From the NCBI GenBank assembly GCA_905215805.1, contig CAJMRL010000013.1, positions 1-63,799 of the forward strand: a DNA stretch of 63,799 nt, in the 5' to 3' direction. The position numbers and the translations under genes were made by a program. This DNA comes from an uncultured bacterium. GTDB taxonomy: Bacteria; Bacillota; Clostridia; UBA1381. Shown here piece by piece: positions 51,001-59,600 of this stretch; the stretch's first letter is position 1; every line of letters begins with the position of its first letter. The notes beneath the pieces are model-generated. The model did no database searches. It saw only the letters and a program-made list of their open reading frames with translations, and was not told where the DNA came from.

Positions 51001-52326
51001 ATGGAAGAAAAATATTTAAATGAGACCCGCTCGCTGATAAATTTTATATCCCGTTCTCCAAGCTGCTTTCATGCAGTGGATAATATCAAGCGCGCTCTTG
51101 TAAAGAATGGATTTACTGAGCTTAAGGAAAGTGATGAGTGGGAAATACAAAACGGCGGGAAATATTTTGTGACAAGAAATTTATCATCTATAATTTCATT
51201 TGTGATACCTAATGATGATTTTTCGGGGATAATGATATGCGCAAGCCACAGTGATTCGCCGTCGTTTAAAATAAAGACAAATCCTCGTATTGAGGCGGAG
51301 GGCTGTTATACTAAGCTTAATATTGAAAAGTACGGCGGTATGGCGCTTGAATCATGGCTGGACAGACCTCTTTCGGCAGCGGGACGCGTGATTGTGGATA
51401 CCGGAAATGGAGCGCAGGTAAGGCTTGTTGATATTGACAGGGATCTATGCGTTATTCCGAGTCTTGCGGTGCATATGAAAAATGCGCAGGATAAGGACGG
51501 CTCGCTTAATCCGCAGCTTGATATGCTGCCTCTTATAGGAGGAGCGGATATAAATGAGGAATTTGCAAGGCTTATAGCTGATGCTGCCGGTACGGAGCCT
51601 GAAAAAATAATCGGAAGCGATATGTTTTTATATAATAGAGAAAAGGGTACGGTATGGGGAGTGAATAATGAGTTTTTCTCTTCACCGAAGATAGATGATT
51701 TGCAGTGTGTATATGCGTCTGTAAAAGCATTTTTGGAGGCGGAGAACTCAAAATCAATCATAATGAACGCCGTATTTGATAATGAAGAGGTCGGAAGCGG
51801 AACAAAGCAGGGTGCAAAATCTACTTTTCTTTCCGATACTCTTGAGAGAATAACAGAGGCTTTAGGAAAAACATCGTCCCAACTTAAACGTGCGTTGGCG
51901 TCCGGGATGATGCTTTCCGCTGACAACGGACATGCGGTGCATCCGAATAAGCCCGTAAAAGCAGACCCGACAAACCGTCCTAAACCAAACGGCGGAGTGG
52001 TGATAAAATATAACGCAAATCAACGCTATACAACCGATGGAGTATCGGAGGCAATTCTGAGAAAAATATTAAGAAAGAATAATATCCCTTATCAGGAATA
52101 TGTAAACAGAAGCGATATTCCCGGCGGCTCGACGCTTGGAAATCTTTCAAATGAGAGGGTATCGCTCAATACCGCCGATATAGGGGCGGCACAGCTTGCT
52201 ATGCACTCATGCTATGAAAGCGGAGGAAGCGCCGATACGTTTATTCTGATAAATACAATGCGCGCGTTTTTCTCATCGTCTATAGAACGAATCGAAGACG
52301 GGGATTACAGACTGAATATAAATTGA
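51001..52326 (+). CDS. M18-family aminopeptidase
   Basis: A 441-aa metallo-aminopeptidase of family M18 (aspartyl/lysyl aminopeptidase I type). Metal and catalytic residues appear in CASHSDSPSFKIK, in the FDNEEVGSGTKQGA segment (dinuclear metal Glu and Asp) and in SADNGHAVHPNKP. Length and order agree with the family. It liberates N-terminal residues, favouring acidic ones, in the cytoplasm. Ribosome site AACGGAG, about 10 nt upstream of the ATG. A hairpin at 52321-52370 follows. Confidence 0.93.
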   Translation: MEEKYLNETRSLINFISRSPSCFHAVDNIKRALVKNGFTELKESDEWEIQNGGKYFVTRNLSSIISFVIPNDDFSGIMICASHSDSPSFKIKTNPRIEAEGCYTKLNIEKYGGMALESWLDRPLSAAGRVIVDTGNGAQVRLVDIDRDLCVIPSLAVHMKNAQDKDGSLNPQLDMLPLIGGADINEEFARLIADAAGTEPEKIIGSDMFLYNREKGTVWGVNNEFFSSPKIDDLQCVYASVKAFLEAENSKSIIMNAVFDNEEVGSGTKQGAKSTFLSDTLERITEALGKTSSQLKRALASGMMLSADNGHAVHPNKPVKADPTNRPKPNGGVVIKYNANQRYTTDGVSEAILRKILRKNNIPYQEYVNRSDIPGGSTLGNLSNERVSLNTADIGAAQLAMHSCYESGGSADTFILINTMRAFFSSSIERIEDGDYRLNIN

Positions 52327-52370
52327 TATATAGAGCTGCCGTATTAAAAAGCGGCAGCCCCATATCAATT
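52321..52370. terminator. nested inverted repeat between convergent genes
   Basis: AATTGATAT (52321-52329) with ATATCAATT (52362-52370), inside which GCTGCCG (52335-52341) pairs with CGGCAGC (52352-52358). No clear T-run. Confidence 0.65.
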
Positions 52371-52856
52371 GTAAATTTCGTCAGCTATATTTTCGACTAT
52401 ACACCCGCGTGATGCTGCATAGCGCATAGTCATTCCCGTACCGCTTCTGCTTCTAAGGCAGTAGGCGATGCCGTATACGGCGTCGTCAGCCATTTTCTGA
52501 TTGCGCTTCTGCATACAGCCGTCATAATAATTTTCCTCACTTATGTATTTGTAGCTATCGACACGTTTGAGCATTTCCTGCCATATTAGCTGATCCTCAT
52601 TGCTCCAAAGTGCGCTTTGGTTATAGCATGGCAGATATAGATAAAGCTTTATATGCGGATACTTCTTTTTGGCGCGTATGACTGCTTCGGCCGACATAGT
52701 GTCAAATCCAAGCGCACCGCCGCAGATAAAATTATCCACTCCCCTGTATTCTATAAGCTCCGTGATCTTTTGGTCTAAAATATGCTCTAATATATCGCGT
52801 TTGTTTTCCGGTATATTTCTGTGCCCTGTAAAAAAACATGTATAAAATCTGTCCAT
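52365..52856 (-). CDS. DUF1273 / SLOG-fold protein
   Basis: A 163-aa protein of the DUF1273 (YpsA-like) branch of the SLOG superfamily; FFTGHRNIP and FICGGALGFDTMSAE are the Rossmann-like nucleotide-ligand motifs. The superfamily includes nucleotide-sugar and ADP-ribose-derivative binders; the function of this branch is unsettled. Single gene, minus strand; AAAGGATGAT precedes the ATG. Acidic active-site residues look conserved. Confidence 0.85.
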   Translation of the reverse strand: MDRFYTCFFTGHRNIPENKRDILEHILDQKITELIEYRGVDNFICGGALGFDTMSAEAVIRAKKKYPHIKLYLYLPCYNQSALWSNEDQLIWQEMLKRVDSYKYISEENYYDGCMQKRNQKMADDAVYGIAYCLRSRSGTGMTMRYAASRGCIVENIADEIYN

Positions 52857-53018
52857 ATTATCATCCTTTAGCTTTATTTTTAGTCCTTGTGTTAATGTAT
52901 GAAGTATATCTATATTATATAACCTTATGGTAAAAATGTCAATAGTTATAAATTGTGTTTGTAAACATATGTTTAAGATTTTTGCTGATAAACCCAGTCT
53001 TAAGACTTGACGGGATAG

Positions 53019-53411
53019 CTTATTGGTGATATAATCAAGTTATCAGATAAGTGTGCTATACATTTTTTTGAATTGAAAAAAATAAATAAAAAGCCTAATC
53101 TTAACAACAAAAAAGAGCTTTGGATGCAGCTTATAAATGCTGAAAGTGAGGAGGAATTGGAAATGTTGATTGATACTAAGGTTCCCGCAATCCAAAAAGC
53201 GGCTCGTGTAATTATTGACATGAGTAATGATAATAAAATTCGTGAAGAGGCATTTATGCGTGAAAAAGCACTCCATGACAAGGCTACTGCATTGCAGACA
53301 GCCAAAGAAAAAGGTATTGCTGAAGGAATAGAGAAAGGAAGAGCAGAGATAATCGATAAATTGCGTAAAAAAGGCTTCAGCGAGGAAGAAATACAGGATT
53401 TTATAAATTAA
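53019..53411 (+). pseudogene. 5'-truncated Rpn/PD-(D/E)XK nuclease-family gene
   Basis: The open frame after a stop at 53016 reads LSDKCAIHFFELKKINKKP, then a helical segment and IAEGIEKGRAEIIDKLRKKGFSEEEIQDFIN in parts, which is the C-terminal half of Rpn/PDDEXK-transposase-like proteins. The N-terminal nuclease core is absent, no ribosome site precedes any start codon, and the first possible start (TTG 53073) is internal to the homology. An intact relative is at 62626-63639. It is best called a remnant, though a coiled-coil peptide could still be translated. Confidence 0.8.
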
Positions 53412-53437
53412 AAATGAGCGCCCATGCGCTCATTTTT
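53411..53437 (+). terminator. terminator after the Rpn remnant
   Basis: AAAATGAGCGC and GCGCTCATTTT form an 11-bp stem around a 4-nt loop, with A and T tracts; usable in both directions. Confidence 0.85.
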
Positions 53438-53439
53438 AA

Positions 53440-53455
53440 TGTTTCACGTGAAACA
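53440..53455. promoter_or_regulatory. parS: parS site 3
   Basis: Perfect TGTTTCACGTGAAACA. On the minus strand it contains the TGA stop of the small membrane protein encoded at 53605-53444. Confidence 0.95.
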
Positions 53456-53605
53456 AATCAGAGATGCGGACACGCAAAGCACGCACATAGCCACGAGAGC
53501 TATTCCGCCTGATACATTTTTTTCGCGGAAGGTAAATACTGCATATGCCATTGTTCTTATTGCGGCTATAAATACGAATATAAAAATAATCAAAGAAATG
53601 ATCAA
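53444..53605 (-). CDS. small two-helix membrane protein, fourth gene of the ger operon
   Basis: A 53-aa protein starting with TTG at 53605. GGAGGAG lies at about nine bases upstream, inside the end of gerC, and the gap to the gerC stop is one base, so it is well placed for coupled translation. It has two hydrophobic segments (residues 2-15 and 34-52) around a short basic loop (TFREKN). The stop codon TGA falls within parS 3. Small membrane proteins of this kind occur with germinant receptors (subunit D, two-helix DUF3792-like). It was too short for a 60-codon cutoff. Function unknown; a GerD-like accessory subunit is plausible. Confidence 0.65.
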   Translation of the reverse strand: MIISLIIFIFVFIAAIRTMAYAVFTFREKNVSGGIALVAMCVLCVSASLICFT

Positions 53606-53606
53606 A

Positions 53607-54986
53607 TCAGCTCTCCTCCTTTGCGGTAAGTCCGGAATGTCTGGTTTTTAATTCTGTATCTACAGAGATATCATAATCAGGGAATTGATTTTCCCAATCG
53701 TATTCCTTATAGCTTTTCAGATTCCAAAAGCATTTTTTTGCTTTTTCCCCTATTCCCATGATATCCGAACCATAATTGTCGCGCATATTTTTTATAAAGT
53801 TCTCGAATTCACTGTTCATGACGTCTTCGCAGTGCTGTTCAAATTCAGCGGTATTTTCGTCAATTTTATCATCTTCATTAAAAGAATATATATCGAATTC
53901 AAGATAAAGTTTTATAGTAACTTTTTTATCGTTTATATTTATTTTATAAGCCGGACGGCGGTATTGATGGAGTTTTACGGTAACAGTGGACGATTCATCG
54001 GAATTTGCGCTTAATGTAACAAAGCTGCTGTCATATGTTCCGTTTAGGATATTATATATTTCCGATTCGGTTTTTCCGAATATTGCCTCAAGCTTATCTG
54101 AACGGAAAACAGCCATACCGAGCGCTTCACTTTTGTCGCTTTCTATAATAGCTACCTCTCCCGCCTGATAATCCTTTATTTTATACTGAAATCCCTCTTG
54201 ATTTGTGCCTATTTTATTTTCTTCGTTAAGCTCCTGCTGGATTTGTGATAGATCCGTTTGATTTTCTTGTCCGCTTTCTTCCCCGCCTGATCCGCCCGAA
54301 CTGCCGCCTGAGCTTCCGCCTGAATTGCCGCCTGAGTTTCTTCCGCTGTCGCCTGAGACTTGTTGGGATGACTCATCTCCTTCGGGTGCTTTCATAACTC
54401 TCGCAAGCGGCATCACCGGATCTTTAGAGCCGCTTATAATATCGAAATATACTTCGGACGCGTTGATTTTGGGGATAGTACCGAAATTATTTTTTTCATA
54501 AATAAGCTGATAATATTTTATAGGATTAAGCTCTACAAGGGGTTTTATATTTTTGAGATATTCCGAAGCCTTGTCTCTTGAAACGGCAAGAAGAATATCT
54601 GGTCTTATATCATCGCTTTTTGCAAAGGTCTGTAAAATATCGCCTATTCCCTCTCTTGCAAGTTCTTCTGAAAATACTATGATTCTCGTATGTGAAAGGG
54701 AAAATTCTTTGCTTATGACCGAATTTGCCACATTGATAGCTGAGTATATACTCGGCGCTTCAATAAATATATTTTCGATAATCTCATTTCCGGCTTTTCC
54801 GCCTTCTTCTGATGCGCCGCCGCTTATGGTATTGGGCTTTGCAAATTGTATGGTTATATCAAAATTATCTCCCAATCCCTTGTCAATACCCAACGCCACT
54901 ACATAAGCAACGTCATTAGGCTCATTTCCCGAACATGAACAAAGCATAGGAACACATAAAAGCAGAAATATGATAAGCTTTTTCAT
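53607..54986 (-). CDS. gerC: Ger(x)C-family germination lipoprotein
   Basis: A 459-aa spore germination C subunit. Signal peptide with lipobox LCSC (Cys about 19) anchors it to the outer face of the spore inner membrane. Family stretches are VVALGIDKG and ITIQFAKP near the N-terminus. Unusually, a Ser/Gly run of about 30 residues (SGGNSGG, SSGGSGG) is inserted mid-protein before the QENQTDLSQIQQEL region. It overlaps gerB by four bases. Confidence 0.92.
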   Translation of the reverse strand: MKKLIIFLLLCVPMLCSCSGNEPNDVAYVVALGIDKGLGDNFDITIQFAKPNTISGGASEEGGKAGNEIIENIFIEAPSIYSAINVANSVISKEFSLSHTRIIVFSEELAREGIGDILQTFAKSDDIRPDILLAVSRDKASEYLKNIKPLVELNPIKYYQLIYEKNNFGTIPKINASEVYFDIISGSKDPVMPLARVMKAPEGDESSQQVSGDSGRNSGGNSGGSSGGSSGGSGGEESGQENQTDLSQIQQELNEENKIGTNQEGFQYKIKDYQAGEVAIIESDKSEALGMAVFRSDKLEAIFGKTESEIYNILNGTYDSSFVTLSANSDESSTVTVKLHQYRRPAYKININDKKVTIKLYLEFDIYSFNEDDKIDENTAEFEQHCEDVMNSEFENFIKNMRDNYGSDIMGIGEKAKKCFWNLKSYKEYDWENQFPDYDISVDTELKTRHSGLTAKEES

Positions 54987-56065
54987 TTTATCCCTTCCTT
55001 CTTTTTGTAGGACTTCCCTGTTTTATGTGACAGTAAAGCGCATACAAGCATAAGGCCGAATGCGAATATCCATGAATATGAATTGGAAAATTTATCTACA
55101 TTTAAAATTCGTATATAAGCAGCCGGAAGCATTACCGGAGCAAAGCTTATCAATGTGACCGGCAGTATCAATGGGCGCGTATATTTCAGTCTGAATCCGC
55201 TGCTGATGGTAAAGCACATTGCATATAAATATACCGAAGCATATAAAAACATCATTATGGTCCAAATAAATTCAAAGAAGGATTCAAACCTGCTGAAAAA
55301 TCCGCTTAGATGAACCATTCTTGCCATTTCATAGACCGGATTTATAAAGTTTGCCGATGCGGGATAAGGATACGTAAGACAAAATGCTGCCATAATTATA
55401 AACGATAAAATTCCTGAAATTATTATAGCCTTTATTCCGCATTGCTTTGCTTCGCCTGCATTTTCCATATTGGATATAAGCAGATTGACAATTATTATAT
55501 CGGAAAAGAGGGAAAGCGAGCCGAATCCGGTGCCTAATATCGAATCGATTCCATTTCCGAAAATCGGAGCGGCGTTTTCCAGATGATAATAAGGTATTAG
55601 GAGCAAAAGGAATCCAAGCATTACGGTTGCACCTATGGGCATGAATAGAAAGTGCACTCTGCCCAAAGCTTCTATTCCCATATATGCGCCCAATGCCGCA
55701 GTTGCAGCAAAGATTATTGTAACCAGCCTGTCGTTGGTATCCTTCAAAAGCACTGCTTTTATGATTTCCGAACAGCCTCTCATTACATTTATAAAATTGA
55801 ACAGCAAAATTATCAATATCAGCAATGAAACAGCTATTCTAAGGTATTTTCCTCCGGCAGCCGAAGCAGTTTCTATAATATTGCGGTTGCCGCTATGGAT
55901 TTTCATAATAACATAATAAAAAAGCACGGCAATTATCGCATTATATATTATTTGAAGCCAAGCCGCATTCGCACTGTTTTCAACAACACTTCTCGGAAAC
56001 GATAAAAGCATTTTCACAAATATGATATTTATAGCAATTACAGTCAGCTCTCGTTTTTTTAGCAT
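54983..56065 (-). CDS. gerB: germinant receptor B subunit, amino-acid-permease-like
   Basis: A 360-aa integral membrane protein with ten hydrophobic helices, of the APC-superfamily endospore germination permease type (KRELTVIAINIIFVKML start, VILPVTLISFAPV end). It probably binds the germinant amino acid. ATG 56065 has AAAGGA nine bases upstream; the TTG at 56083 is within the untranslated spacer next to parS. gerA precedes, gerC follows. Confidence 0.92.
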   Translation of the reverse strand: MLKKRELTVIAINIIFVKMLLSFPRSVVENSANAAWLQIIYNAIIAVLFYYVIMKIHSGNRNIIETASAAGGKYLRIAVSLLILIILLFNFINVMRGCSEIIKAVLLKDTNDRLVTIIFAATAALGAYMGIEALGRVHFLFMPIGATVMLGFLLLLIPYYHLENAAPIFGNGIDSILGTGFGSLSLFSDIIIVNLLISNMENAGEAKQCGIKAIIISGILSFIIMAAFCLTYPYPASANFINPVYEMARMVHLSGFFSRFESFFEFIWTIMMFLYASVYLYAMCFTISSGFRLKYTRPLILPVTLISFAPVMLPAAYIRILNVDKFSNSYSWIFAFGLMLVCALLSHKTGKSYKKKEGIK

Positions 56066-56083
56066 GAATATACATCCTTTCAA

Positions 56084-56099
56084 TGTTTCACGTGAAACA
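56084..56099. promoter_or_regulatory. parS: parS site 4
   Basis: Perfect TGTTTCACGTGAAACA in the gerA-gerB gap, 19 bp before the gerB ATG. Confidence 0.95.
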
Positions 56100-56109
56100 A
56101 ATTATACAG

Positions 56110-56141
56110 AAATAAAATGTTTCACGTGAAACATTTTATTT
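56110..56141. terminator. 32-bp palindrome over the gerA stop codon, built on a parS site
   Basis: AAATAAAATGTTTCAC and its complement with no loop, centred on parS 5; includes the gerA TAA (56138-56136). T-rich on the minus side, so it may act as a partial terminator or mRNA-protecting hairpin between gerA and gerB. Confidence 0.7.
56118..56133. promoter_or_regulatory. parS: parS site 5
   Basis: Perfect TGTTTCACGTGAAACA, 34 bp from parS 4. Confidence 0.95.
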
Positions 56142-57761
56142 TCTCTTTATTTTCCAATTCCGGCTTATTTTATTTTCGGAATATTTGCTTTGAGTAAACA
56201 AATATCCGGGACGGCGTTCCTTTTTCCATACAGGATTGACAAAAATAGAATTACTCATGCTTCTGTTGCCGACTTCAGGCATCGGAGAAAGAAACGGCAC
56301 TCCAAAGCTTTTTTGCGCTCCCAGATAGACGCTGTATATAAATATGCCTATTGCTATGCCGTAAAAGCCCAGCAAAGAACCGGATATCATAAACAAAAGA
56401 CGAAGAATCCTGTATGTCCAGCTAAGCGAATAATCCGCGGTAGCAAACGAGCCTATTCCGGTTATGGCTATAATGATAATTGTAAGAGGGCTTACGATTT
56501 TCGCGCTGACTGCCGCCTGACCGAGTATAAGACCGCCTACGATACCAAGCGTAGAGCCTATCGGAGAGGGCATTCTTATTCCCGCTTCTCTTATCATCTC
56601 AAATGCGATATTCATCAAAAGCAGCTCTATAAAGCTTGGAAAAGGTACATTTTCTCGCGCGGCGCTTATGGCATAGAGCAAATATGTGGGGATTATTTCA
56701 TGATGAAATAATGTTACGGCAAGGTATAATCCGGGCAGAAGTATTGAAACAAACATGGCGATAAGCCGGATTATCCGAGACATATTCGCATACGGGACAC
56801 GCATATATTCATCTGAAACGGCATGAAACATTTCAAATGCTGTAGTCGGAAAGATAAGAGCGTTTGGATTTCCATTCAGCACCAGTACTACTCTTCCCTC
56901 GCTCAATGCGCGCGCCGCTCTGTCCGGACGCTCTGTAGACATTATTTGATTGGTAATCATGAATGTATTTTCTTCCATCATCATCTCAACCTCTTCTATT
57001 GAAATGACATAGTCTACAGCTATAGATTTTATCCTGCGCCTGACCTCTTTTAAAAGATTTTGATTGACTATTCCGTCTATATAAAGAAGCGCTCCGGGAG
57101 TTTTGCTTATATTACCGATTTTTACACCTTCGGATATAAGCTTTTCTGTTTTTAATATTTTTCTTATAAGAGCTGTATTGGATCTTAGCATTTCCGCAAA
57201 TGCTTCCTGAGGCCCGTAGATGGACTGTTCATTCTGCGGCTTGTCTATCCCTCTTGACGCCCATTTTTTCACGTCGTATACAAACGCCTTTTTGACCTTG
57301 TCTATAAAAAGGGCGCATGAGCCGAAATTTATATTTTCTATTATTATGTCCATATCCGTGTATGGATAGGAATTTGCATGTGCGACAAATTTTTCGGTTA
57401 CTTCATCCTCATAGCTGTAAAGCTTTTCTTCCGAATAATATGGAAGCTGAAGAAGAGTCCGCACAATATTTGAATCAACATTTGAAGTGTCGACCATTCC
57501 TTCTATTAATACAAGAAATGCTTTTCTGTTGCCGCGCATATTTATTTCACGTATGATAATATCACTGTTAACGGGATAATTGAATCTTTTTTTTATATAA
57601 GCAAGATTTTCTTCTATATCCTCGCTTACATAAAATTTTTTGGGAAGTGAGTCGGTTTTTGTACGTACATCGTAGTCAATGCCGAACGATTCATCCTTAA
57701 GATTTAACTCGTCTGTCATTGCCGGCGGGGTGAATGTAAAAAATTTCTTTAGAAAATTCAT
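56136..57761 (-). CDS. gerA: germinant receptor A subunit (GerA family)
   Basis: A 541-aa protein: large soluble N-terminal region (residues 1-300), then four to five membrane helices, and a basic cytoplasmic C-tail. Family motifs are NREINMRGNRKAFLVLIEGM, the FVSILLPGLYLAVTLFHHEIIPT helix (sampled) and MPSPIGSTLG. GerA subunits form pentameric ion channels that release cations when nutrients bind. AAAGGAGG precedes the ATG. A sigma-G type promoter lies upstream, consistent with forespore expression. Confidence 0.94.
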   Translation of the reverse strand: MNFLKKFFTFTPPAMTDELNLKDESFGIDYDVRTKTDSLPKKFYVSEDIEENLAYIKKRFNYPVNSDIIIREINMRGNRKAFLVLIEGMVDTSNVDSNIVRTLLQLPYYSEEKLYSYEDEVTEKFVAHANSYPYTDMDIIIENINFGSCALFIDKVKKAFVYDVKKWASRGIDKPQNEQSIYGPQEAFAEMLRSNTALIRKILKTEKLISEGVKIGNISKTPGALLYIDGIVNQNLLKEVRRRIKSIAVDYVISIEEVEMMMEENTFMITNQIMSTERPDRAARALSEGRVVLVLNGNPNALIFPTTAFEMFHAVSDEYMRVPYANMSRIIRLIAMFVSILLPGLYLAVTLFHHEIIPTYLLYAISAARENVPFPSFIELLLMNIAFEMIREAGIRMPSPIGSTLGIVGGLILGQAAVSAKIVSPLTIIIIAITGIGSFATADYSLSWTYRILRLLFMISGSLLGFYGIAIGIFIYSVYLGAQKSFGVPFLSPMPEVGNRSMSNSIFVNPVWKKERRPGYLFTQSKYSENKISRNWKIKRK

Positions 57762-57795
57762 ATTCGGTCCTCCTTTACATTGGAATTTTTAAGTT

Positions 57796-57825
57796 TAGTA
57801 TATACCGATTGGAAAGCTTTATACA
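57796..57825 (-). promoter_or_regulatory. sigma-G-like promoter of the ger operon
   Basis: On the minus strand TGTATA (57825-57820) and TATACTA (57802-57796) with 17 nt between. Each hexamer differs from the Bacillus forespore sigma-G consensus (TGAATA and CATACTA) by one base. Confidence 0.55.
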
Positions 57826-57916
57826 TAAACGTTTTACACGAAATTATAATATTTGTATGGAATTTGTTTATTTATAAAAAGCTTATTGCAAAACCATAAA
57901 AAATTTAGAATATTGG

Positions 57917-57945
57917 TTGACAAAATGCGTAAACTATATTATACT
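57917..57945 (+). promoter_or_regulatory. promoter of an orphan transcript
   Basis: TTGACA (57917-57922) and TATACT (57940-57945), 17 nt apart, plus strand. Confidence 0.7.
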
Positions 57946-57951
57946 GTAATC

Positions 57952-58187
57952 AGTTACAAAAAAACAAAAAATTTAAAGTTTTGAAAGCGTTGACGGGTAA
58001 TTTTAGCCAATACAAGACATGACGCATATGATTATGAAGGTATAAAGATAATAGATTTGGCAAAATGGCTTCTCGAATATTATGATTAAAAGATTAGTGA
58101 TGTTTTGTGGGTCAAATAGTTTGATTTAATAATGCGATGTAAGCGCGTGCTGTTTCCGGTAAAAGGAAACGGACGCGCTTTTTTTAT
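57952..58187 (+). ncRNA. orphan transcript with promoter and strong terminator
   Basis: The promoter at 57917-57945 and the terminator at 58141-58187 bound an RNA of about 235 nt. It has no ORF with a ribosome site. One reading frame (57998-58089) is open for 29 codons and looks protein-like (YDYEGIKIIDLAKWLLEYY), and another upstream frame ends in GNFSQYKT, so a decayed small gene is as likely as a functional RNA. No known RNA family is recognised. Confidence 0.45.
58141..58187 (+). terminator. long terminator hairpin
   Basis: AAGCGCGT ... GTTTCC pairs with GGAAAC ... ACGCGCTT (58141-58180, a small internal bulge), followed by seven T. Confidence 0.9.
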
Positions 58188-58194
58188 TATATTT

Positions 58195-59592
58195 TTAAAA
58201 ATTTAATTGTGATTCATTAAGCCTAAGTTTTTTGGGGTAATGATTTTTAAGTACTCCCTGAGAACCCTTTCCCCAGCCTATCGGGAAGCCGTTGACGCAT
58301 ACAGCGGTCCAGCCCGTTTTATCTGTGCTTATGGTATGTCCGCAAAGATAATTCAAAAGTGTTCTGTCACTGCAGGAGAAATCAAGGCTTAATTTGAAAT
58401 CGCATTTCCTAAGAGCAAGCGCAAGCGAATGCGAAGGCTCGAACCTGTTCTTTTTGATAATTCCCACATGCAGCCCGCAGCGTATAACCTTTATATTATC
58501 GATATCGATCCCATCCGGACAGCAGTATAGATTATCTCCGAATAAAAGAAAATTTCCGACTATAGAAGTAGTCAAGTATTTATCCTCAAATTCTTCAAAC
58601 ATCTTTAAAGCGGCTTGCAGGTCTGATGCTGACTTTTTATCCGTCCGTTTATTCTGCTTTTCGGATACCTTGACGCCGGTGCTTTGAGATTCGGCCGTTT
58701 TTCTGAATAACGCCGCAAAATGTCCTTCTCCGTTTTCGATATGGGGAAAAATTCTTCTTGTTTTGGTCATATCGATATTCGTCCCGCTCCATTGAGTTCT
58801 TCCGGGAGAAAGCATGGACAGCTCGGGAATATCGCATATTTCAAAGCCGTTTTGGACCATATGCGCTGCTATCATTTCATTCTCCTCAGGAGCAAATGTA
58901 CAGGTCGAATACATAAGCAGACCGCCCGTCTTAAGCATAGCAGCGGCACATTCAAGAATTTTCTTCTGGCGCTCGGCGCATGAGAGCACATGCTCCGGAC
59001 TCCATTCCTCGGCAGCGTTGGGGTTTTTCCTGAACATCCCTTCCCCGCTGCACGGAGCGTCAACTATTATCTTATCAAAAAATCCGGTATATTTTTTGGC
59101 AAGCCGCTGAGGAGTTTCATTTGTGACTATTACATTAGTCAAGCCTAAACGCTCTACATTTTCCGATAAGATTGCGGCGCGGCTTTTTATTATTTCATTT
59201 GAAACAAGAACTCCGTTTCCGCAAAGCCTTGCGGCTGTCTGAGCTGTTTTTCCGCCGGGAGCTGCGCACAGATCAAGGACCTTGTCACCGCTGACGATTG
59301 GAAGTCCGGCGGCGGCACACATTGCGGATGGCTCCTGAAAATAGAAAAGCCCCGCCATATGGTATGGATGCGTTCCGCGTATTTTTTCCTTGTCAACATA
59401 AAAGCCAGAGCTGCACCATGGAACTTCCTTAAGGCTTCCGAATTCATTTAAGACCGCCTGTTTTGAGCCGGATTTTGTTTCATTTATAAGTATTCCGCGT
59501 GTATCGGAGCTGTCAAAGGCTTTTATAAAAGCGTCATACTCGCTGCCGAGCAGAGCTTTCATTTTTTCACAGAATTTTTCGGGCAGATTCAT
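58195..59592 (-). CDS. rsmF: rRNA (cytosine-C5)-methyltransferase, RsmF-like
   Basis: A 465-aa RsmB/RsmF (NOL1/NOP2/Sun) family enzyme. SAM motif I is LDLCAAPGGKTAQ near residue 106, motif IV is DAPCSGEGMFRK (PC catalytic Cys) and motif VI is YSTCTF (second Cys). A C-terminal RsmF_B-type region ends in GKGSQGVLKNHYPKKLRL, as in RsmF/YebU. It methylates cytosines of 16S rRNA; which position is not clear. 8 nt after mscS, same operon. Confidence 0.92.
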   Translation of the reverse strand: MNLPEKFCEKMKALLGSEYDAFIKAFDSSDTRGILINETKSGSKQAVLNEFGSLKEVPWCSSGFYVDKEKIRGTHPYHMAGLFYFQEPSAMCAAAGLPIVSGDKVLDLCAAPGGKTAQTAARLCGNGVLVSNEIIKSRAAILSENVERLGLTNVIVTNETPQRLAKKYTGFFDKIIVDAPCSGEGMFRKNPNAAEEWSPEHVLSCAERQKKILECAAAMLKTGGLLMYSTCTFAPEENEMIAAHMVQNGFEICDIPELSMLSPGRTQWSGTNIDMTKTRRIFPHIENGEGHFAALFRKTAESQSTGVKVSEKQNKRTDKKSASDLQAALKMFEEFEDKYLTTSIVGNFLLFGDNLYCCPDGIDIDNIKVIRCGLHVGIIKKNRFEPSHSLALALRKCDFKLSLDFSCSDRTLLNYLCGHTISTDKTGWTAVCVNGFPIGWGKGSQGVLKNHYPKKLRLNESQLNF

Positions 59593-59600
59593 ATTTCCTC

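Noticed and set aside
53073..53411. Intact 112-aa gene
   Set aside because: The homology begins before the TTG start, the nuclease core is missing and there is no ribosome site, so it is called a remnant.
53424..53651. 75-aa plus-strand ORF starting in parS 3
   Set aside because: It has no ribosome site and lies antisense to the well-supported small membrane protein and gerC end; its composition is that of a shadow frame.
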